From: an uncultured Bacteroidales bacterium
Lineage (GTDB): Bacteria; Bacteroidota; Bacteroidia; Bacteroidales; UBA932
NCBI GenBank assembly: GCA_900321655.1
Contig: ONWU01000017.1
Coordinates: 1 to 61,555, forward strand
Direction of reading: 5' to 3'
Length of the DNA: 61,555 nucleotides
Shown: positions 8,088-17,114 of the stretch, piece by piece
Layout: every line of letters begins with the position of its first letter
Position numbering within the stretch: the first letter of the stretch is position 1
Translations under genes and position numbers: made by a program
The notes under the pieces: generated by a model
What the model saw: the letters and a program-made list of their open reading frames with translations, nothing else
Told to the model about the DNA's origin: nothing
Databases searched by the model: none

Positions 8088-8091
8088 CAGT

Positions 8092-8195
8092 GGGAAAGTC
8101 TTATACGACCAGCTCCCTCTGAACTCCCCCAGGACGGGAACGTAGCAAGGGTAGGAGGTTGTAGCGGTGCGATATAAGGTGCTTTCCCTTTTTTT
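8092..8195 (+). ncRNA. ffs: Signal recognition particle RNA (small 4.5S type)
   Basis: A roughly 100-nt rod-shaped RNA whose ends GGGAAAG (8092-8098) and CTTTCCC (8182-8188) pair and are followed by a T run that would terminate it. Near the apex, CAGGACGGGAACGTAGCA shows the SRP helix-8 signature: a GGAA tetraloop closed by ACG/CGT with the flanking CAGG and AGCA internal loop that binds Ffh. It guides membrane-protein targeting with Ffh and FtsY. The size fits the Alu-less bacterial form. Confidence 0.92.
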
Positions 8196-8208
8196 GTAAC
8201 CACATCCT

Positions 8209-9399
8209 ATGACAGCAGTATATACCATCACTTCCGGCCTGCACGATGAGCAGTCGGTCCGTAAAATCAGCGATCAGTTCCTCAGTGGCGTATTCCCGGA
8301 GGGGAATTTTGAGTTCAAGGGGCCCGATTTCAAGGATTTCGGAACCCATTCGCTGGAGCTGATCTACGTGAGAACCGGCGGGGCCGAGGGCATCTTCAAG
8401 AACCTTCTGCCGGAGATGCTGGCAAGGGGCATCGAGCGGTATTACCTCCTCACCTCCGGCCAGTCCAACTCACTGGCGGCTTCCCTGGAAATCCTTTCCT
8501 ACCTGCGGCAGCAGGGACTGAAGGGAGAAGTTTTGCACGGCCCGGCCGACTATCTCCAAAAGCGTGTGAAGGCATTGGAAACCGTTGCGGCCGCCCGCGA
8601 GCGGCTGCAGGGAATGCGCCTCGGCGTCATCGGCCAGCCTTCAGACTGGCTCATTTCCAGCCATGCAGACCCTGTGGCCCTGGCCGACAGACTGGGCGTC
8701 AGGCTGGTGGAAGTTCCTATGGAGGAACTGCTGCAGGAAATTGCCAAGGCCCCGTCCAATCCGGCCCCGGCAGAGGAGCCGATGGCCGATCAGGTAAGAA
8801 AGGCCTATCCCGGCGCCACGCAGATTTATCACGCCCTGGAGGTGCTGGTAAAGCGCTACCAGCTGGGGGCTTTCACCCTTCGCTGCTTCGATCTTCTTAC
8901 CTCTGTCGGCAATACCGGCTGCCTGGCCCTGGCCTCCTTCAATGCAGACGGCATTCCGGCCGCCTGCGAGGGAGATGTGCCCGCCCTCCTGTCTATGCTC
9001 ATAGCGCAGGCGCTTACGGGCTGCACGGGTTTCCAGGCCAATCCGGCCCGCATAGATGTGCAAACCGGGCAGATGCTTTTTGCCCACTGCACCGTGCCTT
9101 TCAATATGGTAACAGACTGGCAGTACGACACCCACTTCGAATCCGGCATAGGCGTAGGCATCCACGGCAACCTGCCCGTGGGCCCGGTAACGGTTTTCAA
9201 GGTTTCCGGGAAGCTGGACCGCTACTTTGCGGCCGAGGGGGAACTGCTGGAGAACCAGTACGAAGACCATCTCTGCCGCACGCAGGTGGTGCTGAAACTG
9301 AGCCCGGAGGACGCCCGCTACTTCCTCACCGATCCCATCGGCAACCATCACATCATCCTGCCGGGTCACTGCAAAGAGCTGCTGGAGGAGCTCCTGTAA
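8209..9399 (+). CDS. Fucose/arabinose isomerase-fold protein
   Basis: A 396-residue protein resembling the L-fucose/L-arabinose isomerase superfamily. The N-terminal half has the Rossmann-like alternation (LLTSGQSNSLAASLEIL, LGVIGQPSDWLISS), and the C-terminal half holds NADGIPAACEGDVPALLSM and NPARIDVQTGQMLFAHCTVP, the region that carries the metal-binding Glu and Asp in FucI relatives. It probably acts on a sugar or uses the fold for another role; the substrate cannot be read. Its stop overlaps the Fur gene start (TAATG), so the two are translationally coupled, which suggests a link to metal status. Confidence 0.75.
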   Translation: MTAVYTITSGLHDEQSVRKISDQFLSGVFPEGNFEFKGPDFKDFGTHSLELIYVRTGGAEGIFKNLLPEMLARGIERYYLLTSGQSNSLAASLEILSYLRQQGLKGEVLHGPADYLQKRVKALETVAAARERLQGMRLGVIGQPSDWLISSHADPVALADRLGVRLVEVPMEELLQEIAKAPSNPAPAEEPMADQVRKAYPGATQIYHALEVLVKRYQLGAFTLRCFDLLTSVGNTGCLALASFNADGIPAACEGDVPALLSMLIAQALTGCTGFQANPARIDVQTGQMLFAHCTVPFNMVTDWQYDTHFESGIGVGIHGNLPVGPVTVFKVSGKLDRYFAAEGELLENQYEDHLCRTQVVLKLSPEDARYFLTDPIGNHHIILPGHCKELLEELL

Positions 9400-9800
9400 T
9401 GGAACATCTGCTGGAGGAACACGGAGTAAAAGTGACGCCCAACCGCATTCTGGTGGCCCGGGCGCTGGCCGATGCCGGTCGTCCGCTTTCCCTGATGGAA
9501 CTGGAAACCCAGCTGGAAACCCTGGACAAAAGCGCCATTTTCCGTACGCTGGGAACGTTTAAGGAGGCCCACCTGGTGCACGTGCTGGAAGATGCCGGAG
9601 AAGGCGTCCGGTACGAGCTCTGCCACAGCCATCACCACGGAGAGGACGACGATCTGCACGTGCATTTCTACTGCACCCGCTGCCGCCGTACCTTCTGCCT
9701 GGAGGATACGCCCATCCCCACGGTGAAAGCCCCGCAGGGATATGAGGTGGAAACCCGGAGCTATCTGCTCAAGGGCGTGTGCCCGGAATGCAGGAAATAA
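9399..9800 (+). CDS. Fur-family metal-dependent repressor
   Basis: A 133-residue protein with a winged helix (about residues 5-75, VTPNRILVARALADAG, KSAIFRTLGTFKEAHLV) and a dimerisation/metal domain with a His-rich stretch (CHSHHHGEDDDLHVHFYC). Structural zinc is marked by CTRC and CPEC. Relatives sense Fe, Zn, Mn or peroxide; the short length and two CxxC pairs would fit a Zur or Fur type, undecided. It starts inside the stop codon of the isomerase-fold gene, so both come from the same transcript. No operator could be identified. Confidence 0.88.
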   Translation: MEHLLEEHGVKVTPNRILVARALADAGRPLSLMELETQLETLDKSAIFRTLGTFKEAHLVHVLEDAGEGVRYELCHSHHHGEDDDLHVHFYCTRCRRTFCLEDTPIPTVKAPQGYEVETRSYLLKGVCPECRK

Positions 9801-9834
9801 TCCAATTATTTTTTGAATATTCCGCACAAAACGC

Positions 9835-9842
9835 TACCTTTG
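9835..9842 (+). promoter_or_regulatory. Promoter of the pyrimidine operon
   Basis: TACCTTTG at 9835-9842 with TTG at 9813-9815, 19 bp apart, matches the Bacteroidota -7/-33 arrangement. The predicted start is near 9847, giving a leader of about 80 nt before pyrC. Confidence 0.75.
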
Positions 9843-9859
9843 CCTAAACAAGTAGCACA

Positions 9860-9880
9860 ATGAACAAAAGCATCATATAA
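9860..9880 (+). CDS. Putative six-residue leader peptide (MNKSII)
   Basis: A minimal ORF, ATG AAC AAA AGC ATC ATA TAA, begins about 13 nt into the predicted pyr transcript. Its stop codon lies 13 nt before the attenuator-like hairpin. Together they resemble leaders in which ribosome position controls a terminator. Translation is not shown, and a sequence this short can arise by chance. Confidence 0.35.
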   Translation: MNKSII

Positions 9881-9893
9881 TCTGTAATCTATA

Positions 9894-9921
9894 GGCAGCC
9901 ATTTATGGTTGTCTTTTTTTT
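9894..9921 (+). terminator. Attenuator-like hairpin in the pyr leader
   Basis: GGCAGCC pairs with GGTTGTC (7 bp, including wobbles) around an ATTTAT loop and is followed by eight T residues, ending 6 nt before the pyrC start codon. Its placement inside the operon leader, after a promoter and tiny ORF, suggests regulated termination. Confidence 0.6.
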
Positions 9922-9927
9922 GCACCT

Positions 9928-11043
9928 ATGAGAGAGTTACCCGCTTTTTGTGACATACACGTACACTTCCGCGAACCGGGACAGACCTGGAAAGAGACCA
10001 TCCGGACCGGGTCCATGGCCGCGGCAAGAGGGGGTTACACCCTGGTTTGCGCGATGCCCAACCTGGACCCGGTGCCGGACTGCCCGGAGCATCTGGCCCT
10101 GGAGCAGGCCGCCATTGACAAAGACGCCGTCATCACCGTCCTCCCCTACTGCTCCATCACCCGGGAGCGGAAAGGAAAGGAGCTGGTAGATTTCAAGGCC
10201 CTCAAAGGCCACTGTGTGGCCTTCTCGGACGACGGCAGCGGCGTCCAGAGTGAAGAAATGATGCTGAAGGCCATGGAAGCCGCCGCCCGCGAAGGCGTAA
10301 TCCTGGCCGCCCACTGCGAAGACAACACCCTCCTGCACGGAGGATATATCCACGAGGGGAAATACTGCCGTGAGCATGGCCACAAGGGCATCTGCTCCCA
10401 GAGCGAATGGGGCCAGATTGAAAGGGACCTGAGGCTCTGCGAAAAAACCGGCTGCCGCTACCACGTGTGCCATATTTCCACCAAAGAAAGCGTGGAACTG
10501 ATCCGGCAGGCCAAGGCCCGCGGAGTCCGCGTCACCTGCGAGACCGGCCCCCACTATCTGGTGCTCTGCGACGAAGACCTCCGGGAGGAAGGCCGCTTCA
10601 AGATGAATCCTCCGCTTCGAAGCGCCGAAGACCGCGAAGCCCTCATTCAGGGCCTTCTGGACGGCACCATCGACGCCATCGCCACAGACCACGCGCCCCA
10701 TTCGGCCGAAGAAAAATCCCGCGGCCTGAAGGGCAGCGCCATGGGCATCGTAGGGCTGGAAACCGCTTTCCCGGTCCTCTATACCAAGCTGGTCAAAACC
10801 GGCCGCGTGCCCCTGGAAAGGGTGGTGGAAGCCCTTTCCCTGGCTCCCCGCCGCATCTTCGGCCTGCCCGAGGCCCCGAAGGACCGCGTCTTCGTAGATC
10901 TGGACACCCCCTATATCATAGACAGCACCCGGTTTGCCTCCATGGGCCACGCCACCCCCTTTGACGGATGGGAGGTGTACGGCCGCATCCTGGAAACCCG
11001 GAAAGACGGAATAGCCGTATACAAGGCAGAGCAAGATGGATAA
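9928..11043 (+). CDS. pyrC: Dihydroorotase
   Basis: A 371-residue dihydroorotase catalysing ring closure of carbamoyl-aspartate, step three of UMP synthesis. The metal-binding HVH lies in FCDIHVHFREPGQTWKET near residue 10, further metal and catalytic residues in HCEDN, HISTKES and IATDHAPHSAEEK. The FREPG motif and length mark the class I/multifunctional-type enzyme. It is the first gene of the operon and overlaps pyrK by 8 bp. There is no evident Shine-Dalgarno site between the leader terminator and the ATG, so expression would depend on read-through. Confidence 0.95.
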   Translation: MRELPAFCDIHVHFREPGQTWKETIRTGSMAAARGGYTLVCAMPNLDPVPDCPEHLALEQAAIDKDAVITVLPYCSITRERKGKELVDFKALKGHCVAFSDDGSGVQSEEMMLKAMEAAAREGVILAAHCEDNTLLHGGYIHEGKYCREHGHKGICSQSEWGQIERDLRLCEKTGCRYHVCHISTKESVELIRQAKARGVRVTCETGPHYLVLCDEDLREEGRFKMNPPLRSAEDREALIQGLLDGTIDAIATDHAPHSAEEKSRGLKGSAMGIVGLETAFPVLYTKLVKTGRVPLERVVEALSLAPRRIFGLPEAPKDRVFVDLDTPYIIDSTRFASMGHATPFDGWEVYGRILETRKDGIAVYKAEQDG

Positions 11044-11764
11044 AAAGCTTTATACCCTCAAGGAAAACCGCCTGGTGGCAGCCGGTACCTACCGGCTGGT
11101 TCTGAGCGGACCCGGCCCCGTAGAAGGAGAGTTTGTGCACCTGGACATCCCGGGCTATTACCTTCGCCGTCCCTTCTCGGTTTGTGACACATCGCCGGAA
11201 GGCTTCACCCTCCTTTACAAAACCGTGGGAGAAGGGACCCGTGCGCTCAGCACCCTTCCCGTGGGAGCATCCCTGAGCGTTCTCACAGGCCTTGGGAAAG
11301 GCTTCGACGCGTCGGCCTGCCAGGGAAAAGCCCTTCTGGTGGGAGGCGGCCTTGGCGCCGCGCCGCTGTATCTTCTGGCGAAAGAGCTGAGAAAAGAGGG
11401 CAAGGAAGCAACCGTGATCCTGGGTTTTAACAAGGCCGATGAAATAGTCCTGCAAGAGGAATTCGAAACCCTCTGCGGCAGCGTAACCCTCACCACCCTG
11501 GATGGCTCCGCGGGCGTGAAGGGCTTCGTGACGGATGCCCTGAAGGCCCTGAAGCCCGCTTACGATTATTTCTACACCTGCGGGCCGATGGTGATGATGA
11601 AAGCCGTCTGCCAGCAATTGGAAGGCCCCGGGGAGGCCTCGCTGGAAGAGAGGATGGGCTGCGGCGCCGGCTTCTGCTACGGCTGCAGCATCCAGACAGC
11701 GGGTGGTCCCCGGCGCGTCTGCAAGGACGGACCGGTATTCAAAAAGGAGGAGATTCTATGGTAA
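11036..11764 (+). CDS. pyrK: Dihydroorotate dehydrogenase electron-transfer subunit
   Basis: A 242-residue ferredoxin-reductase-like subunit of the class 1B dihydroorotate dehydrogenase, passing electrons from the PyrD flavin to NAD+. FAD binding is seen at YLRRPFSVCD near residue 45, the NAD-binding GGGLGAAPLYLLAKEL in the middle, and a [2Fe-2S] cluster at the C-terminus with Cys in MGCGAGFCYGCSIQT and RVCKDGPVF. It overlaps pyrC by 8 bp and pyrD by 7 bp, consistent with assembly of a PyrD2K2 complex in the cytoplasm. Confidence 0.94.
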   Translation: MDKKLYTLKENRLVAAGTYRLVLSGPGPVEGEFVHLDIPGYYLRRPFSVCDTSPEGFTLLYKTVGEGTRALSTLPVGASLSVLTGLGKGFDASACQGKALLVGGGLGAAPLYLLAKELRKEGKEATVILGFNKADEIVLQEEFETLCGSVTLTTLDGSAGVKGFVTDALKALKPAYDYFYTCGPMVMMKAVCQQLEGPGEASLEERMGCGAGFCYGCSIQTAGGPRRVCKDGPVFKKEEILW

Positions 11765-12672
11765 AAGACCTTTCTGTTTCGCTCTGCGGCTTAAGCCTGA
11801 AAAACCCGGTAATCCCCGCCAGCGGCACCTTCGGCTTCGGCCTGGAAATGGCCGCTGCCATGGATCTGAACGTGCTGGGAGGCATCTCCCTCAAGGGCAG
11901 CACGCGGGAAGCCCGCTACGGCAATCCCGTTCCCCGCATCGCAGACTGCACGGCCGGAATGATCAATTCCGTGGGCCTGCAAAACCCCGGCATAGACGTG
12001 CTGGTCAACGAAAAAGTACCCGCGCTGCGCCGCCTGTACGACGGCTGCATCATAGCCAATATCAGCGGCTTCTCGGTGGAAGAATACCGCGAATGCTGCA
12101 CCCGGGCCGATGAGTGTGAAGGAATCAACCTGATCGAAGTCAATATCTCCTGCCCCAACGTGCACGGCGGCGGCCTGGCCTTCGGGACCTCCGCTGCAGC
12201 GGCGGCGCAGGTGACATCGACCGTCAAGGAAGCCTGCCACCGCAAGCCCGTCTTCATCAAACTGAGTCCCAACGTGACAGACATCGTGGAGATAGCCCGC
12301 GCCTGCGAGGATGCCGGGGCGGACGGTCTCACCCTGGTCAATACCTTCCTGGGGATGAGGATAGACATCGCCCGCCGCAAACCCGTCCTCGCCAATACGA
12401 TGGGCGGCTTCTCCGGCAGCGCCATCTTTCCCATCGCCCTCCGGATGGTATACCAGGTGGCCCACGCCTGCCACATCCCGGTGATGGGCTGCGGCGGAGT
12501 CACCAGCGCCCGGGAGGTGGTGGAAATGATGATGGCCGGGGCTACGGCCGTCCAGGTGGGGGCCGAAAACCTTCGCAACCCCTTCGCCTGCCCGGAAATC
12601 ATAAGCGAACTTTCTTCCGTAATGGAAGAGCTGAATATCAGCACCTTACAAGAGATCATCGAAACCGTATGA
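11758..12672 (+). CDS. pyrD: Dihydroorotate dehydrogenase catalytic subunit (class 1B)
   Basis: A 304-residue FMN barrel oxidising dihydroorotate to orotate. Typical blocks are [15 protein letters not shown] near the N-terminus, [25 protein letters not shown] with the catalytic Cys, and the FMN-phosphate site MGCGGV...[12 protein letters not shown] near the C-terminus. An active-site Cys rather than Ser, and the adjacent PyrK, place it in class 1B (NAD-linked, soluble). It overlaps pyrK by 7 bp and pyrF by 4 bp. Confidence 0.95.
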   Translation: MVKDLSVSLCGLSLKNPVIPASGTFGFGLEMAAAMDLNVLGGISLKGSTREARYGNPVPRIADCTAGMINSVGLQNPGIDVLVNEKVPALRRLYDGCIIANISGFSVEEYRECCTRADECEGINLIEVNISCPNVHGGGLAFGTSAAAAAQVTSTVKEACHRKPVFIKLSPNVTDIVEIARACEDAGADGLTLVNTFLGMRIDIARRKPVLANTMGGFSGSAIFPIALRMVYQVAHACHIPVMGCGGVTSAREVVEMMMAGATAVQVGAENLRNPFACPEIISELSSVMEELNISTLQEIIETV

Positions 12673-13370
12673 ACAGACGAGACGTCATCATAGCCTGCGA
12701 CTTCCCCGACCGGGAAACCACCCTGGCCTTTCTGGACCGCTTCGAGGGCGGCCGCAAACCCTTTGTCAAAATTGGAATGGAGCTGTTCTACGGCGCCGGT
12801 CCGCAGATTGTGCGGGACATCAAGGCCCGCGGCCACCGCATCTTTCTGGACCTGAAACTGCACGACATCCCCAACACCGTGAAAAAAGCCATGCAGGTGC
12901 TGTCGGCCCTGGATATCGACATGGTGAACGTGCATGCCTCCGGAGCGGTGGCAATGATGAAAGCAGCCGTGGAGGGCCTTACCCGGGCCGACGGAACCCG
13001 TCCCCTCCTGATTGCCGTCACCCAGCTCACCTCCACCTCCGAGGAAACCCTGCACCGGGAGCTTCTCATCGGCCCTTCGATGAACGAGACCATTGAAAAA
13101 TATGCCTCCAATGCCCGGGAAGCCGGCCTGGACGGAGTGGTCTGCTCTCCCCTGGAGGCAGGCCTTGTGAAAGCCGCCTGCGGAAAGGATTTCCTCACCG
13201 TCACCCCCGGCATCCGCTTTGCCGATGCCGCGGCCGACGACCAGGTGCGCATCACCACCCCCGCCCGCGCCCGGGAGATAGGTTCGGACTACATTGTGGT
13301 GGGAAGACCCATCACCGCCGCAGAGGATCCCGTGGCGGCCTACAAGCGTTGCATCCAAGAATTCGTATAA
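12669..13370 (+). CDS. pyrF: Orotidine 5'-phosphate decarboxylase
   Basis: A 233-residue TIM barrel that decarboxylates OMP to UMP, the last step of the pathway. The catalytic Asp-Lys-Asp set is visible in [17 protein letters not shown], and the phosphate site in TPGIRF and VVGRPITAA. It is the bacterial type-1 enzyme of standard length, not the larger type 2 found in many Bacteroidota. It overlaps pyrD by 4 bp, and pyrE starts 2 bp after its stop. Confidence 0.95.
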   Translation: MNRRDVIIACDFPDRETTLAFLDRFEGGRKPFVKIGMELFYGAGPQIVRDIKARGHRIFLDLKLHDIPNTVKKAMQVLSALDIDMVNVHASGAVAMMKAAVEGLTRADGTRPLLIAVTQLTSTSEETLHRELLIGPSMNETIEKYASNAREAGLDGVVCSPLEAGLVKAACGKDFLTVTPGIRFADAAADDQVRITTPARAREIGSDYIVVGRPITAAEDPVAAYKRCIQEFV

Positions 13371-13371
13371 T

Positions 13372-14004
13372 ATGGAACGTCAGATAGCGAAAGAACTCCT
13401 TTCCATCGGCGCGGTTTTCCTGCGCCCCCAGCAGCCCTTCACCTGGGCCAGCGGCATCAAAAGCCCCATCTACTGCGACAACCGCCTCACCCTGTCGGCC
13501 CCGCGTGTGCGGGAGCAGATAGAGGCCGGGCTGGCCGAACTGGTGAAAAAGTATTATCCCCAGTGTGAGATGCTGATGGGCACCTCCACGGCCGGCATCG
13601 CCCACGCCGCCATTACGGCCACCCTGCTGGACCTTCCGATGGGCTACGTGCGGGGAGAGGCCAAGAGCCACGGCCGCACCAACCGCATCGAGGGCAAACT
13701 GGAGCCCGGCACCAAAGTGGTGGTGGTGGAAGACCTCATCTCCACCGGCGGAAGCGCCATCGAATGCGTGGAAGCCCTGCGCGAAGCCGGGGCGGAAGTC
13801 CTTGGCATCGTGAGCATCTTCACCTACGGGATGAAAAAGGGCCTGGAGCGGCTGGAAGCAGCCCACACCCAGAACCACTCCCTGTGCAACCTGGATGTGC
13901 TGGTAGAAGTGGCAGCCGGGGAAGGCCGCATCGCCCCGGAGTGGAAAGCACGCATCCTGGCCTTCCGGGACAACCCTTCAGACGAAACCTGGATTCAAAA
14001 ATAA
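13372..14004 (+). CDS. pyrE: Orotate phosphoribosyltransferase
   Basis: A 210-residue type-I PRTase joining orotate to PRPP. The PRPP-binding motif is [16 protein letters not shown] at about residues 115-132, and the catalytic loop Lys lies in [15 protein letters not shown]. The start [13 protein letters not shown] at 13372 follows the pyrF stop by 1 bp; an in-frame start within pyrF (13294) would overlap it heavily and is rejected. PyrE and PyrF stay as separate proteins here, unlike the fused UMP synthase of eukaryotes. Confidence 0.95.
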   Translation: MERQIAKELLSIGAVFLRPQQPFTWASGIKSPIYCDNRLTLSAPRVREQIEAGLAELVKKYYPQCEMLMGTSTAGIAHAAITATLLDLPMGYVRGEAKSHGRTNRIEGKLEPGTKVVVVEDLISTGGSAIECVEALREAGAEVLGIVSIFTYGMKKGLERLEAAHTQNHSLCNLDVLVEVAAGEGRIAPEWKARILAFRDNPSDETWIQK

Positions 14005-14016
14005 TACGAACACCCC

Positions 14017-15108
14017 ATGAAGCACCTTATCGACCCGATGGATCTCTCCAAGCAGGAGACCGACGAAATCATTTCCCTGGCACAGGACATCATCGCCCAC
14101 CCCGAACGCTACCAGGGCAGCATGTCCCACCGCAAGCTGGCCACCCTCTTCTACGAGCCCAGCACCCGCACCCGGCTCAGCTTTACATCGGCCATGATGG
14201 AACTGGGCGGCAACGTCCTGGGCTTTTCCGATGCCAAGAACGCCTCTGTGAGCAAGGGAGAAACCGTTCAGGACACGGTCCGCGTAGTGGGCTGCTTTGC
14301 CGATGTGATTGCCATGCGTCACCACATCGAAGGCGCCCAGCTGTATGCCACCGAGGTATCCCGCGTCCCCATCATCAACGCCGGAGACGGTTCTCACAGC
14401 CACCCCACCCAGACGCTGACAGACCTCCTCACCATCAAACGCGAACTGGGGCACATTGACGGCATCACCATCGGCTTCTGCGGAGACCTCAAGTTTGGCC
14501 GCACCGTCCACTCCCTCATCAAGGCCCTGAGCCAGTACAAAGACATCAAGGTGATTCTGATTGCACCGGACGAGCTCAAGCTCCCGGGCTACATCAAGCA
14601 CGACGTGTGCGACCGCCTGGGCATCCCCTACCGCGAGGTGGACACGATGGAGGAAGTGATGCCGGAGCTGGACGTCCTCTATATGACCCGCGTGCAGAAA
14701 GAGCGTTTCCTGGACGAGGACGAGTTCGACCGGGTGAAGGACAGCTTTGTGCTGGATGCCGCCCGCATGTCCCTGGCCAAGGAAAAGATGGCCGTGCTGC
14801 ACCCGCTTCCGCGTGTGAACGAAATCCTCACCGAGGTGGACAGCGACCCCCGCGCCGCCTACTTCCGCCAGGTGGAAAACGGCAAGTTTGTCCGGGAGGC
14901 CCTCATCGTGAAGCTCCACGAGTGGAAGAACGACCCCGCCCACGGAATGCCCGAAACGGAGCAGCCTGTCTTCGATCCGGAGCTCCGCTGCAACAACCGC
15001 AAGTGCATCTGCAACAACGAGCACGCCCCCTACAAGTTCCGCCGCACGCCCACCGGAGCCCTCCGCTGCTGGTACTGCGATTCCAAAATCAAATCGGCCG
15101 AGAATTAG
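14017..15108 (+). CDS. pyrB: Aspartate carbamoyltransferase with fused PyrI-type zinc module
   Basis: A 363-residue protein. Residues 1 to about 310 are a normal catalytic chain with carbamoyl-phosphate motif STRTRLSFTSAM, the HPTQTL loop and HPLPRVNEI. The remaining 50 residues carry Cys325-x4-Cys330 and Cys351-x2-Cys354 in RCNNRKCIC and RCWYCDSK. That spacing matches the zinc domain of the PyrI regulatory chain (Cys109/114/138/141 in E. coli). The nucleotide-binding half of PyrI is absent, and no pyrI follows. The fusion could stabilise the trimer or its contacts without CTP/ATP control. It sits 12 bp after pyrE. Confidence 0.92.
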   Translation: MKHLIDPMDLSKQETDEIISLAQDIIAHPERYQGSMSHRKLATLFYEPSTRTRLSFTSAMMELGGNVLGFSDAKNASVSKGETVQDTVRVVGCFADVIAMRHHIEGAQLYATEVSRVPIINAGDGSHSHPTQTLTDLLTIKRELGHIDGITIGFCGDLKFGRTVHSLIKALSQYKDIKVILIAPDELKLPGYIKHDVCDRLGIPYREVDTMEEVMPELDVLYMTRVQKERFLDEDEFDRVKDSFVLDAARMSLAKEKMAVLHPLPRVNEILTEVDSDPRAAYFRQVENGKFVREALIVKLHEWKNDPAHGMPETEQPVFDPELRCNNRKCICNNEHAPYKFRRTPTGALRCWYCDSKIKSAEN

Positions 15109-15114
15109 CATCCT

Positions 15115-16038
15115 ATGACCCCGATTCATCTTCATATCCAATCCGAAACGGCGCGCCTGCGGGAAGTAGTGCTGGGAATGCCCTACTCTTCCGGCCCCAC
15201 CCCTACGCTGGACCAAACCTACGACAGCAAGTCCTACGAATCCGTGAGCAACGGAGTATACCCCGAGGAGCAGGACATCGTGCGGGAAATGAGCGCTTTT
15301 GAGTCCATCCTCCACAAGTACGACGTCAAGGTGTACCGTCCCCGGCTGGTGGAAAACTGCAACCAGATTTTTTCCCGCGATGTGGGCTTTGTGATCGACG
15401 ACAAGATCATCGTCTCCAACATCATCCCGGACCGGCAGGAAGAGATTGACGCATACGAAGATATCTATCGGCAAATCCACTACAAGCAGATTTATAACCT
15501 GCCGGAGGCCGTGCACGTGGAAGGAGGAGACGTCATCCTGTACAAAGACTTTATCTTCCTGGGCCAGTACGATTTTCCGGACTACCGGCAGGTGAAGACG
15601 GCCCGCACCAACCGCCTGGCCGTAGAATACCTGAAGATGATATTTCCCGATCGGCAGATTATGCCCCTGAACCTTCTCAAGAGTGACACAGACCCGTACG
15701 CGGGCATCCTGCACCTGGACTGCACCTTTATGCCCGTGGGGGAAGACAAGGCCATCATCTATCGGCACGGCTTTATGAATCCCCGGGATGCAGACCACCT
15801 CACGGAGATTTTCGGCCGGGAGAATGTTTTCGAAATCACCCCCGAAGAAATGTACTGGATGAACACCAACGTCTTCTCCATCGCTCCGGACGTCGTGGTG
15901 ACGGAAGAGCATTTCACCCGCCTGAACCAGCACCTGAGGGAGAACTGGGGGATGACGGTGGAAACGGTTCCTTACCGAGAAATTTCCAAGATGGGCGGCC
16001 TTCTCCGCTGCTCTACGCTTCCTCTAAGAAGAGACTGA
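15115..16038 (+). CDS. Arginine deiminase/DDAH-family amidinohydrolase
   Basis: A 307-residue guanidino-group-modifying enzyme of the pentein fold. Recognisable elements are FSRDVGFVI near residue 87, [12 protein letters not shown], the catalytic His in [14 protein letters not shown] and the nucleophile Cys near the C-terminus in [11 protein letters not shown]. Relatives hydrolyse arginine to citrulline, or methylated arginines. Followed directly by ornithine carbamoyltransferase, it would supply citrulline for phosphorolysis to carbamoyl phosphate, the substrate of PyrB. That linkage is inferred from gene order; dimethylarginase activity is the alternative. It starts 6 bp after pyrB. Confidence 0.8.
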   Translation: MTPIHLHIQSETARLREVVLGMPYSSGPTPTLDQTYDSKSYESVSNGVYPEEQDIVREMSAFESILHKYDVKVYRPRLVENCNQIFSRDVGFVIDDKIIVSNIIPDRQEEIDAYEDIYRQIHYKQIYNLPEAVHVEGGDVILYKDFIFLGQYDFPDYRQVKTARTNRLAVEYLKMIFPDRQIMPLNLLKSDTDPYAGILHLDCTFMPVGEDKAIIYRHGFMNPRDADHLTEIFGRENVFEITPEEMYWMNTNVFSIAPDVVVTEEHFTRLNQHLRENWGMTVETVPYREISKMGGLLRCSTLPLRRD

Positions 16039-16055
16039 TAACCAACATAAACACA

Positions 16056-17057
16056 ATGACTTGCAACTTAAAAAACCGCAGTTTCCTGAAGCTGCTGGAC
16101 TTTACGCCCGAAGAAATAGAGTACCTGCTTGATCTGGCGGCCGATCTGAAGCGTGCCAAGAAAGAAGGCACCGAAGAGCCCCGCCTCAAAGGCAAGAACA
16201 TAGCCCTGATCTTTGAAAAGACGTCTACCCGCACCCGCTGCTCCTTTGAAGTGGCGGCCCACGACCAGGGCGCACACGTCACTTATCTGGGGCCCACCGG
16301 TTCCCAGATCGGCACCAAGGAGAGTATGAAGGATACGGCCCGCGTGCTGGGCCGGATGTTCGACGGCATCGAGTACCGCGGCTTCGGCCAGTCCATCGTG
16401 GAGGAACTGGCCCAGTATGCCGGGGTTCCGGTCTGGAACGGTCTTACCAACGAATTCCATCCCACCCAGATCCTGGCCGATTTCCTCACCATGCGGGAGC
16501 ACATCCGAAAACCCCTCCGGGAGGTTTCCTACGCCTATCTGGGAGATGCCCGCTACAACATGGGCAATTCCCTGCTGGTGGGAGGCGCCAAGATGGGAAT
16601 GGACGTAAGGATCGTGGCTCCCAAGGCCCTGCAGCCCGCCAAGGAGCTGGTGGACCAGTGCCAGGCCGTGGCCCGGGAGACGGGTGCGCGCATCACCATC
16701 ACGGACGATGTGGAAGCCGGCGTGAAAGGCTGCGATTTTGTGATAACGGACGTATGGGTGTCGATGGGAGAGCCCGCAGAAGTATGGAAAGAGCGCATAG
16801 ACCTTCTGAAGCCTTACCAGGTGAATGCGGCCCTGATGGCAAAGACCAGCAACCCGGCCTGCAAGTTTATGCACTGCCTGCCGGCCTACCACAACCTGGA
16901 AACGAAGGTGGGCCGCGAAGTATACGAGAAGTTCGGCCTGGACGGTGTAGAAGTCACCGAAGAAGTGTTTGAAGGCCCTGCCAGCATAGTCTTTGACGAG
17001 GCCGAAAACCGCCTCCATACCATCAAGGCCGTGATGGTGGCCACCCTGGGGTGTTAG
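16056..17057 (+). CDS. Ornithine carbamoyltransferase
   Basis: A 333-residue OTCase. The carbamoyl-phosphate motif is [16 protein letters not shown], and [10 protein letters not shown], the ornithine-binding DVWVSMGEP and the catalytic HCLPAYH are all intact. The SMG loop marks a true ornithine enzyme; the N-acetyl/N-succinyl-ornithine transcarbamylase used for biosynthesis in many Bacteroidota lacks it. Coupled with the arginine-deiminase-like gene 17 bp upstream, it is more likely catabolic or salvage in direction, though anabolic argF use cannot be excluded. No carbamate kinase is in the window. Confidence 0.92.
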   Translation: MTCNLKNRSFLKLLDFTPEEIEYLLDLAADLKRAKKEGTEEPRLKGKNIALIFEKTSTRTRCSFEVAAHDQGAHVTYLGPTGSQIGTKESMKDTARVLGRMFDGIEYRGFGQSIVEELAQYAGVPVWNGLTNEFHPTQILADFLTMREHIRKPLREVSYAYLGDARYNMGNSLLVGGAKMGMDVRIVAPKALQPAKELVDQCQAVARETGARITITDDVEAGVKGCDFVITDVWVSMGEPAEVWKERIDLLKPYQVNAALMAKTSNPACKFMHCLPAYHNLETKVGREVYEKFGLDGVEVTEEVFEGPASIVFDEAENRLHTIKAVMVATLGC

Positions 17058-17114
17058 CATTTCCGAATTATTATTCTTATCTTTCGGAACTTAACACCAC
17101 TTAACACTATCGAA

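Noticed and set aside
8080-8195. Riboswitch in front of the FucI-like gene
   Set aside because: The structure and GGAA/AGCA signature identify the SRP RNA, and a T-run terminates it before the gene.
13978-15933. 651-codon minus-strand ORF over pyrB and the amidinohydrolase
   Set aside because: Sense-strand genes are unmistakable; the antisense protein is His/Val-rich without motifs.
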